From assembly GCF_001758785.1 (NCBI RefSeq), contig NZ_LROM01000097.1, positions 1 through 64,000 of the forward strand: a stretch of 64,000 nt of DNA, in the 5' to 3' direction. This document shows, one piece after another, positions 1 to 8,552 of this stretch (positions are counted from its first letter, which is position 1; the number at the start of each line of letters is the position of its first letter). Source of the DNA: Duganella phyllosphaerae (GTDB lineage Bacteria; Pseudomonadota; Gammaproteobacteria; Burkholderiales; Burkholderiaceae_D). The notes beneath the pieces were generated by a model. It saw only the letters and a list, made by a program, of their open reading frames with translations. It did no database searches and was not told the DNA's origin. A program made the translations under genes and the position numbers.

Positions 1-224
1 GCGCCGGTACCGCCGCGCAGCCAGCGCCACCAGCCGATCACGCAGGTGACGATGAAGAACAGTTGCAGGGTGACGTCGGCATACAGGCGCGATTCGTAAA
101 ACAGCACGGCAAACAGGACGCAGCCGATGATGCCCAGCCACCACGAATGCACATTGTTGCGCCCGGCAAGAAAGATAGAAACCGTCATGACGGCATTGGC
201 GGCGATTTCCAGCGGAGAGGTCAA
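1..224 (-). CDS. pnuC: PnuC-family nicotinamide riboside-type transporter, N-terminal part (gene runs off the window)
   Basis: Reading leftward, about 74 residues are visible before the window ends. They start with SPLEIAANAV and continue through hydrophobic stretches with the family landmarks HSWWLGIIG, YESRLYADV and a tryptophan-rich GWWRWLRGG. This matches the first transmembrane helices of PnuC transporters, inner-membrane facilitators for nicotinamide riboside or, in relatives, other vitamins. The start is taken as TTG at 224, preceded by AAGGA four to five bases upstream; no in-frame ATG lies nearby. The frame stays open further upstream, so the start is not certain. The substrate cannot be inferred without the C-terminal part and neighbours. 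Confidence 0.75.
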   Translation of the reverse strand, partial: MTSPLEIAANAVMTVSIFLAGRNNVHSWWLGIIGCVLFAVLFYESRLYADVTLQLFFIVTCVIGWWRWLRGGTG

Positions 225-258
225 AGGGTTCCTTCGGGCGGCAGGCAGGCGGCTGAGG

Positions 259-351
259 TCAGTCGCGGCAATCGGCTGGCAGCACGGCGGCTGGAAGGTC
301 TTCGCCGCTGCAACACCAGAGCACGCGCTTATTCTCGTCCAGGCGGGGCAT
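259..351 (-). CDS. Possible 30-residue leader peptide upstream of pnuC
   Basis: An ATG-TGA reading frame encodes 30 residues beginning MPRLDENKRV and containing an adjacent cysteine pair (WCCSGED). It ends 34 bases before the pnuC start and lies in a different frame. No strong ribosome binding site is visible. The surrounding 225-448 leader also contains GC-rich palindromes, one a 13-base GATACC/GGTATC repeat near 371-383, but no riboswitch class I recognise. It could be a translated leader, a real small protein or chance. No homologue is recognised. Confidence 0.2.
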   Translation of the reverse strand: MPRLDENKRVLWCCSGEDLPAAVLPADCRD

Positions 352-448
352 GAACGCAATAGCGCGGCCCCGATACCGGGTATCCCCCGGACACCGGGTC
401 GCTGGAAGCCGCTGGCAGAAGTTAACGCTTTATGGCAACAATACCATC

Positions 449-2461
449 TCAGGGCAACGCGGTTTGCAGGTCGCCGAGATTGACCGGCTTGACCAGGTGG
501 GCGTTGAAACCGGCTGCACTGCTGCGCGCCTTGTCGTCCGCCCTGCCGTAGCCGGACAGCGCGATCAGGGTGACCGCCGCGCCGTGCGGCAAGGCGCGCA
601 GGCGGCCGGCCAGCTCGAAGCCGTCCATGCCGGGCAGGCCGATGTCGAGGATGGCCACTTGCGGCATCGCGACGCTGGCGGCGGCGATGGCCTGGGCCGG
701 ATCGTAGGCCACGCTGGCCTCGTAGCCGAGTGCGCCAAGCAGCTCGGCCAGGGAATCGGCGGCGTCCTGGTTGTCGTCCACCACCAGCACGCGCACGCTG
801 GCGCCCGGTTGCGATGCGGACGCTGCCTGCGCGGCCGACGCCGCGGGTGCCGCCACCGCTATCGGTTCGGCCTCCACCACCACCGAATCGGGCAGATGGA
901 TGGTAAAGGTGCTGCCGCGCCCCTCGCCGCCGCTGTAGGCCTGGATGGCGCCGCCGTGCATGCGCACCAGGTTGTGCGCCAGCGCCAGCCCGATGCCGAG
1001 GCCGCCCTTGGCGCGGTCGAGTTTGCGGCTGCCCTGGACGAACAGGTCAAAAATATGCGGCATCAGGCTGGCCGGGATGCCGTTGCCGTCGTCGGTCACC
1101 TGGATGTGCAGGTCGGCCCCGCGCACCCGCGTGGAGACGGTGATGTGGCCGCCGTGCGGCGTGTAGCGCGCGGCGTTGTTGAGCAAGTTGGCGACCACCT
1201 GCGCCAGCCGCGCCGGATCGCCATGCCATCCCACGGTGGGCACGTCCACCAGCAGGCGGTGCTGCTTTTGCTCGATCAGCGGTGCGGTCAGTTCGATCGC
1301 GCGGTTGAGGATGTCGGCCAGCGGCGTGGTTTGCTTGCGCAGCTCGACCTTGCCGCGCGCCAAGCGCGAGACGTCGAGCAAGTCGTCCACCAGCCGCACC
1401 AGGTGATCGACCTGGCGCTCGATCACGTCCTGCTGGTGGCCGGTATCGGCGGCATGGGCGGCACCCAGCTTCATCAGCTTGAGCGCGGTGACGATGGGCG
1501 CCAGCGGGTTGCGCAGCTCGTGGCCCAGCACGGCCAAAAATTCATCCTTGATGCGCGCCGTGGCGTCGAGGTCGCCGTGCAGGCGGTCGCTTTCGGCCAT
1601 GGCCAGCGCCAGCGCGCGGTCGGCCTCCAGCCGGCTGAGCGTGGCGCACACGCTGGCGGTAAACTGCGCCAGGAACTGGCGGCAGGCGCCATCCACCGGC
1701 ACCTGCGGCGCGACGTCGAACACCAGCGCCAGCTCGGCGCACAGTTGCAGCTCGGCGCCCTGCACCACGACCAGGCCGGCATCGAGGTCGGAAACGACCG
1801 TGGCGGATGACTCCCCGCGCAGCATCTCCACGCCGCGCAGATCGCGCGGATGGTCGGCCGCACAGCGGGCAATGGCGGCAGCCACGTCGGCATCGGTGCG
1901 GCAGGCCAGCAAGGCCCGGCCCAGCAGGTCGAGCGCATGGCGGCGGCGTTCAGCCAGCACCTGGGTAGTGGTTTCGGTGCACACCACCAGCACGCCGCCC
2001 ACGCGGTCGCGGTCGTCGAACACCGGGGTGTAGCTGTAATTCCAGTACACGTCTTCCAGGCGGCCGTTGCGCACGATGGGCACCAGCTGGTTGGCATAGA
2101 GCTGCGGCTCGCCGCCGCGCCGCACGTGCTCGATTTGCGGGCCGACCGTGGGCCAGGCTTCGGCCCAGCACGCGGGACCGCTCTGGCCCAGCGCGGCCGG
2201 ATGCTTGTCGGCGCCAAAGCACGGCACGAAGGCGTCGTTATACACCTGCACCAGTTCCTCGCCCCAGTACAAAAACATCGGCTGCGCCGCGTGCAGCACC
2301 ACGCCCACGCAGGTGCGCAGCGACGCCGGCCAGCTGTCGATGGCGCCGAGCGCCGTGGTGTGCCACGGGTAGGCGCGCACCAGGTCGCGCATCGGCGTAC
2401 CGGCGCCGATGAAGCGGTGCGAGGGTACTGCCGGCAGGGAGGAAACGGGTAAGGCCGTCAT
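449..2461 (-). CDS. Hybrid sensor histidine kinase with C-terminal receiver domain
   Basis: This 670-residue protein should autophosphorylate in response to an unknown signal and pass the phosphate to its own receiver. Residues 20-170 resemble a PAS domain (YWNYSYTPVFDD), and about 175-290 may be a degenerate GAF-like region. The dimerisation/phosphoacceptor helix has the H-box HELRNP with His314. The ATPase part has an N-box near 425-429, DDGNGIP near 457-463 and a glycine-rich GLGIGLA. After an Ala-rich linker comes a receiver (about 556-670) with acidic pair DD near 562, phospho-acceptor Asp606 (ILDIGLPGMDG) and Lys658. No membrane segment is seen, so it is probably cytoplasmic. No partner regulator is adjacent; it is an orphan. 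Confidence 0.88.
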   Translation of the reverse strand: MTALPVSSLPAVPSHRFIGAGTPMRDLVRAYPWHTTALGAIDSWPASLRTCVGVVLHAAQPMFLYWGEELVQVYNDAFVPCFGADKHPAALGQSGPACWAEAWPTVGPQIEHVRRGGEPQLYANQLVPIVRNGRLEDVYWNYSYTPVFDDRDRVGGVLVVCTETTTQVLAERRRHALDLLGRALLACRTDADVAAAIARCAADHPRDLRGVEMLRGESSATVVSDLDAGLVVVQGAELQLCAELALVFDVAPQVPVDGACRQFLAQFTASVCATLSRLEADRALALAMAESDRLHGDLDATARIKDEFLAVLGHELRNPLAPIVTALKLMKLGAAHAADTGHQQDVIERQVDHLVRLVDDLLDVSRLARGKVELRKQTTPLADILNRAIELTAPLIEQKQHRLLVDVPTVGWHGDPARLAQVVANLLNNAARYTPHGGHITVSTRVRGADLHIQVTDDGNGIPASLMPHIFDLFVQGSRKLDRAKGGLGIGLALAHNLVRMHGGAIQAYSGGEGRGSTFTIHLPDSVVVEAEPIAVAAPAASAAQAASASQPGASVRVLVVDDNQDAADSLAELLGALGYEASVAYDPAQAIAAASVAMPQVAILDIGLPGMDGFELAGRLRALPHGAAVTLIALSGYGRADDKARSSAAGFNAHLVKPVNLGDLQTALP

Positions 2462-2793
2462 GATCTATTTATCTGAGGAAAGCAGAAGTGTAGCAATTGG
2501 GTACTGGCGCGGCGCACGATAGGCGGGTCGTTATCCGTGGAGAATCAGCTGTTCAGCTGCATGATTTTTCATTGCTTTTGTGGCATGCCGACTGGTGCCC
2601 GAACCGGCCCGGCTGCGCAACTGTCGTGAGCGCGCAACGAGCGAGCCCATCCATGGATGCGGTCATGCCAAAAGCAGTATCAATAAAATCAACTGCGTGA
2701 CTGTTTCCCGCAGCTGCGGTTGCGGGTCCGGATGCCTCGATATGATCGGTTCACCCGCAAGGGGGAGACGAAACATACTATAAGAGGATAAGC
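2462..2793. other. 332-bp intergenic region between the kinase and the TonB receptor genes
   Basis: Both flanking genes are transcribed outward from this region. It holds a small hairpin, CCCGCA/TGCGGG at 2707-2726. A weak plus-strand promoter candidate has TTGCGG at 2720 and TATGAT at 2741, but its 15-bp spacing is short. The receptor's ribosome site AAGAGGA lies just before 2794. No gene, riboswitch or repeat was recognised. Confidence 0.4.
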
Positions 2794-5787
2794 ATGCAGA
2801 ACCGCAACCATCGCAGTCCGCTCAAGCCGTCCGTGCTGGCCGTCATCGGCGTGCTGGCCGCCATCGGCGCCCAGGCACAGGAAACCACCGCGCCCGCCAC
2901 CACTACCACCGAGGCCAACAGCGCCGAAGAACAGGTCGTGGTCGTGAGCGGCTTTCGCGCCAGCCTGAACAGCGCTCTCAACACCAAGCGCGCCAGCGAC
3001 GGCATCGTCGACGTGATCAAGGCCGAAGACATCGCCAAGTTCCCCGACGCCAACCTGGCCGAATCGCTGCAACGGGTGCCCGGCGTCTCGCTCACGCGCG
3101 GCGACGGCGGCGAAGGCAAGCAGATTACCGTGCGCGGCCTGAACGCCGGTTTTACCCGGGTGCGCATCAACGGCATCGAGGGCGTGACCGCCACCGGCGC
3201 CTCCGACATCAACGGCAGCACCAATCGCGGCCGCGGCTTCGACTTCTCGGTGTTCGCCTCGGAACTGTTCAACAGCCTGGAAGTGCGCAAGACGTCGGAG
3301 GCGGCCGTGGAGGAAGGCTCGCTCGGCGCCACCGTCGACCTGCGCACCGGCCGGCCGTTCGACTTCAAGGGCCGCACCTTCAGCATCGGCGCCCAGGGCA
3401 TGCACAACTCGGTCTCCAAGACCCGCGACCCGCGCGTCACTGCCCTGTACTCGGACCGCTGGAAGACATCGTACGGCCAGTTCGGCGCGCTGATCTCGGG
3501 CGCCTACTCCAAGCGCACCGCACAGGAAGAAGGCTACGAAGCAGTGGAACTGCTCAGCGCCAGCAACGACGGCGGTTTCTGCTCGCCGCTGGGTGCGGGC
3601 GTGCAGAATCCGGCCAACAATACAGTCAAGGGCGTGACCGCCGCCAGCTGCGGCTTCGGCGTGCCGCGCACGTCCAACCCCACCGCCTACAACGACGTCA
3701 TGGGCCGCACCGATAACTATGGCGGCACGGTGGCCAATCCGCTGCCCGGCTCCGGCGCGTTCGCACCGCGCATTCCGCGCTTTCGCCGTTCGCTCACCGA
3801 GTACGAGCGCACCGGCCTGACCGGCGCGCTGCAATGGCGCCCGAGCAGCGCCACCGAGTTGAACCTCGACCTCATGGGCGGCAAGTTCAACAACAAGCGC
3901 TACGACAACTACATCTCGGCGATTTCGTTCGGGCGCAGCATGGGCCAGTCCAACGGCAAGCCGCAGACCTCGATCGTCGATGCCCACTTCAACGACAACG
4001 GCAGCTGGGACTACGGCCGCTTCAACGCGGTCGACATCCGCACCGAGGGCCTGCTCGACGTGTACTCGACCACGTTCAAGCAATACGTGCTGTCGGGTCG
4101 CCACGACGTGACCGACCGCCTCAAACTCGATTTTTTGAGCGGGCGCTCACGCTCGGACCTGGACGAGCCGCAACGCACCACGGTGCAGTTCGATTCGCCC
4201 AATGCCAACGGCTATTCTTTCGACTTCCGCAACAACCGCAACGTGCCGTCGATTAACTTCGGCATCGACGTGACCAACCCGAACAACTTCTCGTTCGCGC
4301 CGCAGGAAGCGGACGGCACCTTCCACGGCCAGTTCGTGGGCCGCTACCTGCACACCCGCAATACGCTGAAAACCAACCAGGTCACCGCCGCGTACGAGGC
4401 CAGCGACAACCTGACCCTGCGCACCGGCCTCTCGCGCCGCAACAACAGCTGGACCAACGTGGAAATCGGCTCCGGCGGCAACGGCCTCACCCTGCCGGCC
4501 GGCGTAACCATGGATGCCATCTCGCGCCAGATCAGCGGCTTCGGCAAGGGCCTCGGCGGTTCCGGGGTACCGGGCTCGTGGGCGGCGGTGGACCTGGACA
4601 AGTTTCTGTCCGTGTACAACATCGAGTGCCATTGCGCTGCCGTTCCCGGTTCCGAGTACAACTACCTGAACCAGGCCAACCGCGGTGTCGAGGAAAAGAT
4701 CGATGCCGCCTTCCTGATGGCCGATTTTAATTACGACCTGTTCAACATCCCGCTGCGCGGCAACGTCGGTATACGCCACGCGCGCACCGAGATGAACTCG
4801 TTCGCGCTGGTCAACGCCAATGGCGCGCTGGAACGGGTGCGCGGGCGCAACCGCTACAACGACTACCTGCCGGCGCTGAACGTCTCGGCCACCCTGCACA
4901 AGGACGTGATGCTGCGCTTCTCGGCCGGCAAAACCCTGGCGCGGCCCGAGTACACCGACCTGGCGCCGTCGAGCACGCTTAACACGCAGGTGCAGACCGT
5001 CACCATCGGCAACCCCAACCTGTCGCCGATCCGCGCCAAGACCTTCGACCTGCAGGCCGAGTGGTACTACGACAAGAACGCCATGGTCTCGGTGGGCGCC
5101 TTCCACAAGAAGATCGGCACCTTCATCCAGGGCGTGTCGGACCGCGCCGTGTTCTCGAGCCTTGGCCTGCCGGAATCGGTCCTGCTCGGCGGCGGCTGCA
5201 GCATCACCGGCGGCACGCCGGCCTGCGCCACTTTGCCCAACACGACGGTGGTGGTGAACCGGCAAGTGAACACCCCGGGCGGTCCGCTGACCGGCTACGA
5301 GTTCAACCTGCAGGCGCCGTTCAGCTTCCTGCCCGGCATCTGGAGCAACTTCGGCCTGCTGGCGAACTACACCTACGTCGATTCGAAGATTACCTACATC
5401 ACGCGGGTGGACAATCCGAACACGCCAGCCAACGAGCAGCTGACCAAGCGCGCCAACTTCACCGGGCTGTCGCCAAAAGCGCACAACCTGACCTTGTTCT
5501 ACGAGGACAAGAAGTTCAGCGCCAGGGTGTCCGCTGCGCACCGTTCGGCCTACCTGCTCAACGTGCTCGGCGACGTGCAGGGCCACGATTTCACCACCGT
5601 CGATGGTTCGACCAACGTGGACTTCAGCATGTCGTACAACCTCACGCCGCAACTGCGCCTGAGCTTCGAGGGCCAGAACCTCAACGACACGCCGCTGCGC
5701 TACGGCCGCGACAGCCAGCGCAACGACACGCTGCTGTATGTGCATTCGGGCCGGACTTTCGTAGTGGGGATGAATTACAAGTATTAG
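2794..5787 (+). CDS. TonB-dependent outer-membrane receptor (large, Xanthomonas/Caulobacter type)
   Basis: This 997-residue protein has a signal peptide (about 1-29, ending GAQAQ), a Thr/Ala-rich linker and a plug domain (about 45-170) with DIAKFPDANLAESLQRVPGV and ITVRGLNAGFTRVRINGIEG. A long beta-barrel follows and ends in an aromatic residue (VVGMNYKY), as outer-membrane porins do. The plug sequence and length match the subgroup of TonB receptors often linked to uptake of carbohydrates or other large substrates rather than classical siderophores. No substrate-specific neighbours are present, so the ligand is unknown. Ribosome site AAGAGGA precedes the ATG. Its stop overlaps the convergent catalase gene by four bases. 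Confidence 0.92.
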   Translation: MQNRNHRSPLKPSVLAVIGVLAAIGAQAQETTAPATTTTEANSAEEQVVVVSGFRASLNSALNTKRASDGIVDVIKAEDIAKFPDANLAESLQRVPGVSLTRGDGGEGKQITVRGLNAGFTRVRINGIEGVTATGASDINGSTNRGRGFDFSVFASELFNSLEVRKTSEAAVEEGSLGATVDLRTGRPFDFKGRTFSIGAQGMHNSVSKTRDPRVTALYSDRWKTSYGQFGALISGAYSKRTAQEEGYEAVELLSASNDGGFCSPLGAGVQNPANNTVKGVTAASCGFGVPRTSNPTAYNDVMGRTDNYGGTVANPLPGSGAFAPRIPRFRRSLTEYERTGLTGALQWRPSSATELNLDLMGGKFNNKRYDNYISAISFGRSMGQSNGKPQTSIVDAHFNDNGSWDYGRFNAVDIRTEGLLDVYSTTFKQYVLSGRHDVTDRLKLDFLSGRSRSDLDEPQRTTVQFDSPNANGYSFDFRNNRNVPSINFGIDVTNPNNFSFAPQEADGTFHGQFVGRYLHTRNTLKTNQVTAAYEASDNLTLRTGLSRRNNSWTNVEIGSGGNGLTLPAGVTMDAISRQISGFGKGLGGSGVPGSWAAVDLDKFLSVYNIECHCAAVPGSEYNYLNQANRGVEEKIDAAFLMADFNYDLFNIPLRGNVGIRHARTEMNSFALVNANGALERVRGRNRYNDYLPALNVSATLHKDVMLRFSAGKTLARPEYTDLAPSSTLNTQVQTVTIGNPNLSPIRAKTFDLQAEWYYDKNAMVSVGAFHKKIGTFIQGVSDRAVFSSLGLPESVLLGGGCSITGGTPACATLPNTTVVVNRQVNTPGGPLTGYEFNLQAPFSFLPGIWSNFGLLANYTYVDSKITYITRVDNPNTPANEQLTKRANFTGLSPKAHNLTLFYEDKKFSARVSAAHRSAYLLNVLGDVQGHDFTTVDGSTNVDFSMSYNLTPQLRLSFEGQNLNDTPLRYGRDSQRNDTLLYVHSGRTFVVGMNYKY

Positions 5788-6890
5788 TGTTCTTGCCAGT
5801 GGTCGAGGTTGTGCGGTTCGGCTAACGGCGTGCCGTTGCGTTCGGCGCGGAAGCGGGCCGAGGCTGCGTACACGGCGCGGCGCACGCGCATGATGGAACC
5901 GAGCGGGCGATGCGCGGCGATGCAATGCCACGGGCTGAACTGCATGCCGTCATCCACCAGCACCGACAGGCCGTGCGTCCAGCCGGCCTGGGCCGGGGCT
6001 GCGATGCGCGCCACCGCCACCCACGGCGTGGTCCATTCCACGGTCGGGTCTTCGATCGGCGTCTCGTCGAGGTCGGTGCACAGCTGCACCCGCAATTCCC
6101 ACTCGGCCGCGTGCTCGGTCATGAAATCGACCACCGCACCGCGCAAACCGTTGGGCTTGTGGTCAAGATCGACCGTCTGGTCCTTGAGCATGGCCAGTTC
6201 GGGCGAGACCGGCACCAGTTGCAGCTTGGCCATGTAGCGGCCGAACAGGATAGGCACCTGGCTGAAGAAGGTTTCTCCCAGGATGTGGGTTTGCGGATGG
6301 CCGCCCAGGCTGACCAGGGTGGCGCTCTCGCCGCCCACCGCTTCGATCACTTTTTCGGCGCCCTGCAAAGCGGCCGACAAGGCTTTTTTCAAACCGGGCG
6401 CCTTGTCGGTGGTGGCGGCGAGCAGCTTGACGCTGCCGAGAAACTTCTTGGCCGTGGGCGCCTGGAAGGTCGGGCCGTTGACCATGATGAAATCCTGGGT
6501 GACGTCGCCCTGGCCGTCGGCCAGGCGCTCGCCGGGCACGCCGATCACCTTGATGGCCATGCCGCGCGGGGTCGATACCTTATCGTCGAGCAGGTCGCCC
6601 GGCGTGGTGGACAGGCGCATCACGACCGGGTAGTCGCCGCTGGCGGCAAACAGTCCTTGCGAGTAATCGGGTGGCAGGTTGTCGAGCACGCGCAGGGTGC
6701 CGCGCAGCAAGCCGTGGCTCTTGGCGTGCACGCCGCGCGGCGCGTGGCCGCTGTCCTGGTGGACGGTGCCGGCAATATCGCGCATCTGCTCCTGCAAGCC
6801 GGCGATGGTTTCGGCCTCGTCCTCCTCCAGTACTTCGTAGGAGGGATCGTAGGGCAATGGTTGCTTCAGATGACGGGTGGGAAAATCCAT
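5784..6890 (-). CDS. Catalase-family haem protein
   Basis: This 368-residue protein has the fold signature of small catalase-like proteins: distal histidine region PRGVHAKSHG (His55), VMRLSTTPGD, STPRGMAIKV, DFIMVNGPTF, and a proximal tyrosine region FFSQVPILFGRYMAK. It is shorter than classic monofunctional catalases (about 480 residues) and lacks their C-terminal extension and a signal peptide. The related subfamily includes haem proteins with catalase, peroxidase or fatty-acid hydroperoxide activities, so the exact reaction is uncertain. The ATG at 6890 is supported by AGGA seven bases upstream. It appears to stand alone. Confidence 0.8.
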   Translation of the reverse strand: MDFPTRHLKQPLPYDPSYEVLEEDEAETIAGLQEQMRDIAGTVHQDSGHAPRGVHAKSHGLLRGTLRVLDNLPPDYSQGLFAASGDYPVVMRLSTTPGDLLDDKVSTPRGMAIKVIGVPGERLADGQGDVTQDFIMVNGPTFQAPTAKKFLGSVKLLAATTDKAPGLKKALSAALQGAEKVIEAVGGESATLVSLGGHPQTHILGETFFSQVPILFGRYMAKLQLVPVSPELAMLKDQTVDLDHKPNGLRGAVVDFMTEHAAEWELRVQLCTDLDETPIEDPTVEWTTPWVAVARIAAPAQAGWTHGLSVLVDDGMQFSPWHCIAAHRPLGSIMRVRRAVYAASARFRAERNGTPLAEPHNLDHWQEH

Positions 6891-7000
6891 GGTGGTATCC
6901 TGCTGGCTGGTTGGCTGACGTTGCCATCATGCAGAAATTATCGCCCGGCGTCTGTGGCAACACACACGCACAGACGCACGGACGATGCCCACCTGCGGCC

Positions 7001-7633
7001 TTATTTTCCGGCGCAGCCCGGTTGCGCCATCAGGGCGTCCGCCACGTTCTCGGTGGGAATGCGCAGCACGATGGAGCGGGCCATGATCATTTCGTCGTAC
7101 AAGGCCACGTTGGGCCGGGTAACCGTCTTGGTCCATTGCGCAGTGTAGGCGCCGCCATACTGCTTTTGCGCCTGTGCCACCGCTTGCTGTACCTGCTCGC
7201 TGGTCATTTTCTTGGGCAGCATGCGCGCGATTTCGGTCAGCACCAGCTGGCCCTTGCCGTTGCGCATCACCGGATTGAACACCAGCACGTGCTGGTCGTC
7301 GCCCACCTTGAGGCGCGCGCCGGCGCTCTCGAAGCGGCAGATGGTGTTTACCCGTGCCGTGAACTGCCGGATCACGTCGCCATCCATATCGCCCTGGTCG
7401 GCCAACCTGACGCGCTGACCGGCGCCGTCGAGGCCATAACTTTGCCCATGCTGATCATCGAGTTTGAAGGCCAGCATGCCGGCCGGCGCCAGCTTGAGCG
7501 ATGCGGCCTCGGCAAGGGTCATGCCCAGGCAAGCCTGCTCGACACACAGCGGGCGTTCCTGGGCCTGCGCGGGCATGGCGCCCAGGATGGTGAGCGCCAC
7601 GGCGGTCACTGCACTTTTGATGAAGGAATGCAT
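7001..7633 (-). CDS. Secreted hypothetical protein, about 210 residues
   Basis: The protein starts with a clear Sec signal peptide (MHSFIKSAVTAVALTILG, cleavage after AQAQ). The mature part has cysteines at RPLCVEQACLGM, a later TICRFES and a C-terminal QPGCAGK, which could form two disulphides in the periplasm. No known domain is recognised. The ATG at 7633 is preferred over the GTG one codon earlier because AAAGG sits five bases before the ATG. It is monocistronic, divergent from the outer-membrane protein gene at 7830. Confidence 0.6.
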   Translation of the reverse strand: MHSFIKSAVTAVALTILGAMPAQAQERPLCVEQACLGMTLAEAASLKLAPAGMLAFKLDDQHGQSYGLDGAGQRVRLADQGDMDGDVIRQFTARVNTICRFESAGARLKVGDDQHVLVFNPVMRNGKGQLVLTEIARMLPKKMTSEQVQQAVAQAQKQYGGAYTAQWTKTVTRPNVALYDEMIMARSIVLRIPTENVADALMAQPGCAGK

Positions 7634-7775
7634 CACTACCTTTCAATAATTTACTCGATAGAAATGTTATCAGAAACATGACCGGGCATGCCGAGCGCAC
7701 CAGGAACGCGCACGATTGCGCACCAGATTGAAGCAATTCCGGCGCAAGCATTGATTTATATATATAATGTTGCGT

Positions 7776-7805
7776 TCACGAAATACCAACTAAACCACTT
7801 CGTGA
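7776..7805 (+). promoter_or_regulatory. Inverted repeat in the 5' leader of the outer-membrane protein gene
   Basis: TCACGAA (7776-7782) and TTCGTGA (7799-7805) form perfect 7-base arms around a 16-base loop. They lie downstream of a TATAAT at 7763-7768, which has no good -35 partner, and 24 bases before the start codon. It could be a regulator site or an mRNA hairpin affecting stability or translation of an abundant porin-like message. Confidence 0.3.
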
Positions 7806-7829
7806 TTTGACCCACTTTTGAGAGTAAAT

Positions 7830-8387
7830 ATGAAAAATACCATCTTGTTCGCCATGCTGGCAGCACTGGCCGGCACCGCCGCCGCTCAATCGCAAGGCGC
7901 TTACGTCGGCGGCAGCGTCGGCCGTGCAGAACAAAAACTGTCGATCGGTTCGACCAAAGACCACGACACCGGCTTCAAGCTGTTCGGAGGCTACAACTTC
8001 AACCAGAACTTCGGCCTCGAAGGCGGCTACGTCGATATGGGCAAGCTGGAACGCTCGGGCTTCGGCGCACGCGCTTCGTTCGAGCCAACCGCCGTGTATT
8101 TCGCTGCCACCGGCACCGTGCCGCTGGACGCGCAGTTCTCGCTGATCGGTAAAGCCGGTGCCGTCCGTTCCGACGTGAAAGCCAACGCTTCGGCCGGTGG
8201 CTTCAACGTCAACGACAAAGCCAACCGTACCTCCGCTTACCTGTCGGTTGGCGCTGCATACGCGATCAACGCCAACTTCAGCGTTGTAGCTGAGTACGAA
8301 TACTTCGGCAAGATCGCCAAGTTCGAAGACAGCGATGACAACCTGAAAGCCAACATGGTTTCGATCGGTCTGCGCTACAAGTTCTAA
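7830..8387 (+). CDS. Small outer-membrane beta-barrel protein (OmpA/OmpX-like)
   Basis: This 185-residue protein has a signal peptide (MKNTILFAMLAALAGTAAAQ) followed by alternating amphipathic strands typical of an eight-stranded barrel: GAYVGGSVGRAEQK, GFKLFGGYNFNQNFGLEGGYVDMG, AYLSVGAAYAINANFSVVAEYEYFG. It ends with VSIGLRYKF, the terminal aromatic barrel signature. The ATG at 7830 is preferred over an upstream in-frame TTG because GAGAG lies five bases before it. AAA/GAA-rich codon use and a strong terminator suggest good expression. A structural or surface role is likely; no specific ligand can be named. Confidence 0.8.
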   Translation: MKNTILFAMLAALAGTAAAQSQGAYVGGSVGRAEQKLSIGSTKDHDTGFKLFGGYNFNQNFGLEGGYVDMGKLERSGFGARASFEPTAVYFAATGTVPLDAQFSLIGKAGAVRSDVKANASAGGFNVNDKANRTSAYLSVGAAYAINANFSVVAEYEYFGKIAKFEDSDDNLKANMVSIGLRYKF

Positions 8388-8411
8388 GCAATACCAGTTT
8401 CACATCGATCA

Positions 8412-8445
8412 ACGGCAGGCGTGCATAACGCCTGCCGTTTTTTTT
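8412..8445 (+). terminator. Rho-independent terminator of the outer-membrane protein gene
   Basis: A perfect 10-bp stem, ACGGCAGGCG (8412-8421) with CGCCTGCCGT (8429-8438), encloses the 7-base loop TGCATAA. It is followed by a run of eight T to 8445 and lies 24 bases after the stop codon. Confidence 0.93.
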
Positions 8446-8552
8446 GCTCTCAGCATCTAAGTAGCACTACGCAGTCCGGGCCGTGACCAACGAAAGTTGG
8501 CCAGACATGCTAAGGTGGACCCTTTTTGCCACTGATTTTCGAGCCACTCCCG

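Noticed and set aside
225..448. TPP or other known riboswitch before pnuC
   Set aside because: The conserved CUGAGA and ACCUGAUC-type elements of the TPP aptamer are not present in the expected order, and no preQ1, FMN or NAD aptamer core was recognised.
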